A DNA stretch of 29,645 nt from Acidimicrobiaceae bacterium (lineage in GTDB: Bacteria > Actinomycetota > Acidimicrobiia > Acidimicrobiales > Bog-793): the NCBI GenBank assembly GCA_027459565.1, contig DAIDIA010000134.1, forward strand, positions 1 to 29,645, read 5' to 3'. This document shows, in pieces, positions 27,027 to 29,645 of the stretch. Position 1 is the first letter of the stretch; the number at the start of each line of letters is the position of its first letter. A program made the position numbers and the translations under genes. The notes beneath the pieces were generated by a model that was not told where the DNA came from, searched no databases, and saw only the letters and a program-made list of their open reading frames with translations.

Positions 27027-27126
27027 TCCGTCCGCGCCTCTCGCGCAGCAACCACGAATGAAGGACCAAATGACCCCGTGACGCACCACGCTATTGTCCG
27101 TGCGCGAGCGAACGCCCGAGAGCTCG
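27027..27126. other. Short convergent gap with a weak hairpin
   Basis: Between the lipoprotein and the CBS gene, GCGAGC at 27104-27109 and GCTCGC at 27122-27127 form a 6-bp stem that touches the CBS stop codon. It might serve as a weak terminator for the plus-strand transcript. Nothing else is seen in the 100 bp. Confidence 0.3.
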
Positions 27127-27558
27127 CTATCTGGCAGTGATGTACTGCTCAAGCGCCTCGCGCTCGTGTTCGAGCTCATCAAGACGAGCCTTGACTATGT
27201 CTCCGATACTCACGATTCCCGCCAACGAACCATCGATCACAACCGGAATGTGCCGGATGCGATGGTCGGTCATCGTCGGCATCAGCGAATCAACAGAATC
27301 ATCGGGCGAGCAGGTGAAGATGTCGTCCGACATGATCATCCGCACCGGCGAATCAAGAATCGCCGCGCCGAACTGGCTGATCGCCCGCACGACGTCGCGT
27401 TCGGAGACAATGCCGACGATCTTGCGTCCATCATCGGAGACGACAAGCGCCCCGATCGACCGGTTCGCAAGCACGCGCACCGCATCGATGATCGATGAGT
27501 TCGGTCGGACTGTCGCGACGAACGAGCCCTTGCGGTCCAAAAGTCGAGAGACCTTCAT
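27127..27558 (-). CDS. CBS domain-containing protein
   Basis: A cytoplasmic regulatory-type protein of 143 residues made of two CBS domains, at about 10-65 and 72-128, folding as one Bateman module that binds an adenine nucleotide or similar ligand. Typical stretches are AVRVLANRSIGALVVSDDG, IVGIVSERDVVRAI, then DDSVDSLMPTMTDHRIRHIPVV and LAGIVSIGDIVKARLDELE, followed by a helical tail ending QYITAR. There is no fused enzyme or DNA-binding domain, so it is a stand-alone sensor of the kind common in actinobacteria. The frame opens at 27603, but I start at 27558, where AGGAGGTGGGG precedes the ATG. It is convergent with the lipoprotein gene. Confidence 0.9.
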   Translation of the reverse strand: MKVSRLLDRKGSFVATVRPNSSIIDAVRVLANRSIGALVVSDDGRKIVGIVSERDVVRAISQFGAAILDSPVRMIMSDDIFTCSPDDSVDSLMPTMTDHRIRHIPVVIDGSLAGIVSIGDIVKARLDELEHEREALEQYITAR

Positions 27559-27631
27559 CCCCACCTCCTCCACGCTTGCGCACGTGCTGCGTTCGCGGTC
27601 CACATCTCGGTGCTACAGCGCACCAGCGCCA

Positions 27632-27660
27632 ATCGTGCCCCCACAAGAGGGGGAAGTCAA
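27632..27660 (-). promoter_or_regulatory. Candidate promoter of the CBS gene with dyad in the spacer
   Basis: On the minus strand TTGACT (27660-27655) and CACGAT (27637-27632) are separated by 17 bp. The -35 is strong and the -10 poor. The spacer itself is an inverted repeat, CCCCC-N6-GGGGG at 27638-27653, an arrangement known for MerR-type or roadblock regulators. The start codon is about 70 nt downstream of the expected transcription start. Confidence 0.4.
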
Positions 27661-28119
27661 AAGAAAATTCCCGCACAATTTCGCAACAATCGCGGTCGCG
27701 ACGGAATCGGAACGACGGCCGGAATCGGGCACTTATTGCCGATCGCCTGACCCAATATCTCGATCAGATGACGGAGCATCCGCGCCGGGAGAGACTCCGA
27801 GCAACACGCGTGTCGCGGCGCGCCGTGATACCGGGAAGACCCGCCACCTCGTGTGAGTGCCGACTGCGCAGTTCGCGCGCCAGAGAGACCTCGTCGTGCA
27901 TCGATCGAATCTTGCCTCGCCCGAAGCGCGGTGGCACCGAATGTGGGGCAAGCAACGTGCCGCCATGGACAATCGCGCGAGACCAGCCTTGCCTGGTTCG
28001 GGAGGATATCGTTTCGATAGCGACCTCGTCGTCGCGGTGGAGTCCCCGCCGTGTCGTCGGTTCACCGAACGCGCGAAATTCAACAGCGATGGAGCGCGCG
28101 AATGGCAACGGGAGGGGTA
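27661..28119. other. Intergenic region upstream of the cysteine hydrolase
   Basis: About 460 bp with no gene I can support. One dyad is clear: TATCGTTTCGATA at 28007-28019, with 5-bp arms and a TTT centre, about 100 bp before the hydrolase start, a possible operator. A frame from the GTG at 27857 ends in TAA at 28118-28120, overlapping the hydrolase ATG, but it has no ribosome binding site and unconvincing composition. The region may be the remains of a lost gene. Confidence 0.35.
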
Positions 28120-28857
28120 ATGACCGAGAGAGTCTGGGACAGGTTCCTCACAGAACAGGACCGGCGCGCGCTCGCCAAGGCCCCAAAGGATCCCCGGGAT
28201 CTTCGCGCATTTTGCCATCGACCCGCCCTTGTCCTCGTCGACTTCTTCCGCGGAGTCTTTGGGGAGCGACCCCAGGACCTCATCGAGGCGATGGATACCT
28301 GGCCAAATAGTTGTGGCCGCGTCGCGTGGGAGGCAATCCCCCCGACGCAGCGGCTGCTTGGAGCCTGTCGCAAAATTGGAATGCCGATCATCCATACAAC
28401 CGGCCTGGTCAACGAAACGGTCGACGGCCAGCATGCTCGGCCCCGACCTCCCGGATCCGTGCCCGAGACCGAGCAACCGCAGTGGATCCCCGCCGAGGTT
28501 CGCTACGAGATCATGCCCGAGGTGGGACCAATCGAGGGCGAGACCGTGATCAACAAGATCAGCTCGAGCGCATTCTGGGGTACACCACTCATCGGCCACC
28601 TCATCAAGAACCAGGTGGATACTCTGATCATCTGCGGCGAGTCGACGAGCGGATGCGTGCGGGCGACGGTCGTCGATGCCGACCAGTACCAGTTCAACGT
28701 CATCGTGGTCGAAGACTGCACCTTCGACCGGCACGAGGCGACGCATGCGATGAACCTCTTTGACATGCACCGAAAGTTTGCCGAGGTGCGGTCGCTTGCC
28801 GACGTGCTCGAGTTCCTCGGCCAGTTCACCTATGCGCCACTGGCAGTCGCGAGGTAG
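28120..28857 (+). CDS. Isochorismatase-like cysteine hydrolase
   Basis: A 245-residue hydrolase of the isochorismatase fold. The catalytic triad is visible: D41 in ALVLVDFFRG, K146 in TVINKISSSAFWGT and C179 in CGESTSGCVRATVVDA; that last stretch is the family hallmark, here closest in style to N-carbamoylsarcosine amidase and related amidohydrolases. An extended N-terminus (WDRFLTEQDRRALAKAP) precedes the fold, as in that subgroup. Ligands are probably small amides, but the substrate is unknown. I chose the ATG at 28120, with GGAGG four bases upstream; ATG at 28102 is also possible (GGAG, 7 bases). No neighbouring gene of a known amide or nicotinate pathway gives a hint. Confidence 0.88.
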   Translation: MTERVWDRFLTEQDRRALAKAPKDPRDLRAFCHRPALVLVDFFRGVFGERPQDLIEAMDTWPNSCGRVAWEAIPPTQRLLGACRKIGMPIIHTTGLVNETVDGQHARPRPPGSVPETEQPQWIPAEVRYEIMPEVGPIEGETVINKISSSAFWGTPLIGHLIKNQVDTLIICGESTSGCVRATVVDADQYQFNVIVVEDCTFDRHEATHAMNLFDMHRKFAEVRSLADVLEFLGQFTYAPLAVAR

Positions 28858-28938
28858 GAACGTCCGAAATCTGCGACCGGTCTCGGGGCTTTCCGCGAGC
28901 GGCTCAACGCCAATCCAGAACGGCGCGCTGTCCCACGG

Positions 28939-28984
28939 TAGAATCGCGCTGGTTTGTTTCACTGTCACCATTCGACCTGTGACA
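28939..28984 (+). promoter_or_regulatory. Candidate promoter and dyad before the 59-residue gene
   Basis: TAGAAT at 28939-28944, preceded by CCACGG as in the candidate ahead of pgmB, is a possible -10. Just downstream, TGTCAC at 28963-28968 and GTGACA at 28979-28984 form a 22-bp inverted repeat with 10 bp between the arms, which could be an operator or an mRNA hairpin. No good -35 was found. Confidence 0.35.
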
Positions 28985-29008
28985 AGACGGAGAAGTGGAG
29001 CGTGAGCG

Positions 29009-29188
29009 ATGTCAAGACGCCGCAGTTTTACGAGCGAGCTCTACCGGGCCGCGAGAATGTCAAACAACATCCGTGCCGCGTCACGGGGACCGGCGGCGTT
29101 CGCGACACGTCAGGTGCGCCGCAAGGTCTATCGGGCAAGCGGCGGGTTCACGAGGTCAATTCTCAAATCATTCGGTCTCAGCAAATAG
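29009..29188 (+). CDS. Small conserved basic actinobacterial protein
   Basis: A 59-residue protein starting MSRRRSFTSELYRAARMSNN and continuing with RGPAAFATRQVRRKVYRASGG to a FTRSILKSFGLSK end. I recognise the pattern, RRSFTSELYRAARxSNN, then RGPxA, then RRKVYR and a C-terminal FG, as a widespread small hypothetical family in actinobacteria; no function is known to me. It is strongly basic (about 14 Arg/Lys), has no membrane segment or cysteine, and may bind nucleic acid, which is only a guess. GGAG lies eight bases before the ATG at 29009. The gene ends 11 bp before the stop of the convergent epimerase gene. Confidence 0.88.
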   Translation: MSRRRSFTSELYRAARMSNNIRAASRGPAAFATRQVRRKVYRASGGFTRSILKSFGLSK

Positions 29189-29199
29189 CCAGAGCAGCC

Positions 29200-29645
29200 C
29201 TATTGCATGAGGTCCGGAGAGGTCTCCATGCCTTGACGCCAAACTGACCGCGCGATGATCTTCGAAAGGTCTGCCCGTTCGCGATACTTGCTCGCGATAT
29301 CACGTGCCTCCTCAAGCAGTCCCTCAGAGAGCGTGGTGGGATTCAGCCCAAGCGCGAGAAATCGCTCGCGGCTTACGTTGAGTTCATTCTCCGCCGCTTC
29401 GCGGCGAGGATTTGGGAGATTCGCAATCTCCGCTCCCGTGAGCTTCGAGACCAGCTCGGCGAGTTGGCGAACCTGGTACGTCTCCGTGACCTGATTGAAG
29501 ACCGAGACCTTCTCGCCACTCTCCGGAGGATTGGCGAGAGCGATCTCAATACAACGGGCAGTGTCGCGAATATTGATGAACGCGCGCGTCTGACCCCCGG
29601 TGCCATGCACCGTCAGGGGGTGGCCGATCGCAGCCTGCATGAGGA
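29200..29645 (-). CDS. UDP-sulfoquinovose synthase-like epimerase, C-terminal part
   Basis: The last 148 or so residues of a gene that runs off the right edge of the window; its N-terminal Rossmann part is not here. The readable part, LTVHGTGGQTRAFINIRDT, then CIEIALANPPESGEKVSVFNQVTE, LAELVSKLTG, NLPNPRREAAENELNVS and FLALGLNPTTLSEGLLEE, matches the C-terminal half of SqdB/SQD1, which makes UDP-sulfoquinovose from UDP-glucose and sulfite for the sulfolipid SQDG. Related NAD-dependent sugar epimerases are possible, but the GGQTRAFINIRDT and NPRREAAENELN elements favour the SqdB type. The partner glycosyltransferase would lie outside the window. The stop is TAG at 29202-29200. Confidence 0.85.
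   Translation of the reverse strand, partial: LMQAAIGHPLTVHGTGGQTRAFINIRDTARCIEIALANPPESGEKVSVFNQVTETYQVRQLAELVSKLTGAEIANLPNPRREAAENELNVSRERFLALGLNPTTLSEGLLEEARDIASKYRERADLSKIIARSVWRQGMETSPDLMQ

Noticed and set aside
27857..28120. An 87-residue plus-strand frame ending in TAATG at the hydrolase start
   Set aside because: The GTG start has no binding site, and the product shows no domain or hydrophobic pattern; treated as intergenic.
27733..28971. A 412-residue open frame on the minus strand opposite the cysteine hydrolase
   Set aside because: The plus strand here has the full Asp-Lys-Cys triad, a good binding site and family signatures; the minus frame is a codon-bias shadow with a Arg- and Ser-rich tail.
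1..29645. Mobile elements, prophage genes, CRISPR arrays, rRNA and complete tRNA genes
   Set aside because: Looked for on both strands; no transposase motifs, regularly spaced repeats or complete cloverleaf could be found.

Overview
The window reads as chromosomal DNA of a GC-rich (about 60% by eye) member of the Actinomycetota. Three things point there: a 59-residue basic protein (29009-29188) of a type I know only from actinobacteria; the pair of a beta-phosphoglucomutase-like HAD enzyme overlapping a 784-residue GH65 phosphorylase, laid out like Rv3400-Rv3401 of Mycobacterium; and the general gene style, with purine-rich ribosome binding sites and ATGA overlaps. An acidimicrobial-type lineage is possible, but nothing seen here fixes the class. 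No rRNA, intact tRNA, CRISPR array, insertion sequence or phage gene was found.

Layout. 1-2445 (minus): a secreted protein with an Ig-like domain and three PKD-like repeats. 2875-4083 (plus): an MFS transporter. 4625-5029 (plus): a small membrane-anchored unknown protein. 5467-16314 (plus): nine sugar-metabolism genes, namely beta-phosphoglucomutase, GH65 disaccharide phosphorylase, histidine phosphatase, ROK sugar kinase, pgi, gnd, pgl, rpiA and zwf. 16523-17263 (minus): a class II aldolase-family protein. 17499-24737 (minus): a 2412-residue exported beta-rich giant. 25114-27026 (plus): a DUF4239-type membrane protein overlapping a lipoprotein of the LivK-type periplasmic-binding family. 27127-27558 (minus): a two-CBS-domain protein. 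28120-28857 (plus): an isochorismatase-like cysteine hydrolase. 29009-29188 (plus): the 59-residue protein. From 29200 to the window edge (minus): the C-terminal part of a UDP-sulfoquinovose synthase-like enzyme.

How the genes fit together. The plus-strand sugar block is a coherent route. Phosphorolysis of an alpha-glucoside such as maltose or trehalose gives beta-glucose 1-phosphate and glucose. The mutase turns the first into glucose 6-phosphate and the kinase turns the second into glucose 6-phosphate. Pgi links this to glycolysis, and Zwf, Pgl, Gnd and RpiA make the full oxidative pentose phosphate branch. The last five genes overlap or nearly touch and are surely one operon; a hairpin sits on the zwf stop codon. 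A 15-bp perfect palindrome lies just downstream of a TAGAAT -10 candidate ahead of the mutase and may be the control site of the upstream part.

The points most worth a second look are the 2412-residue exported protein, the cysteine-free ROK kinase without the family zinc motif, the transporter-less binding lipoprotein coupled to a DUF4239 protein, and the palindrome. The sulfolipid-type epimerase and the small conserved protein were cut off or easily missed.
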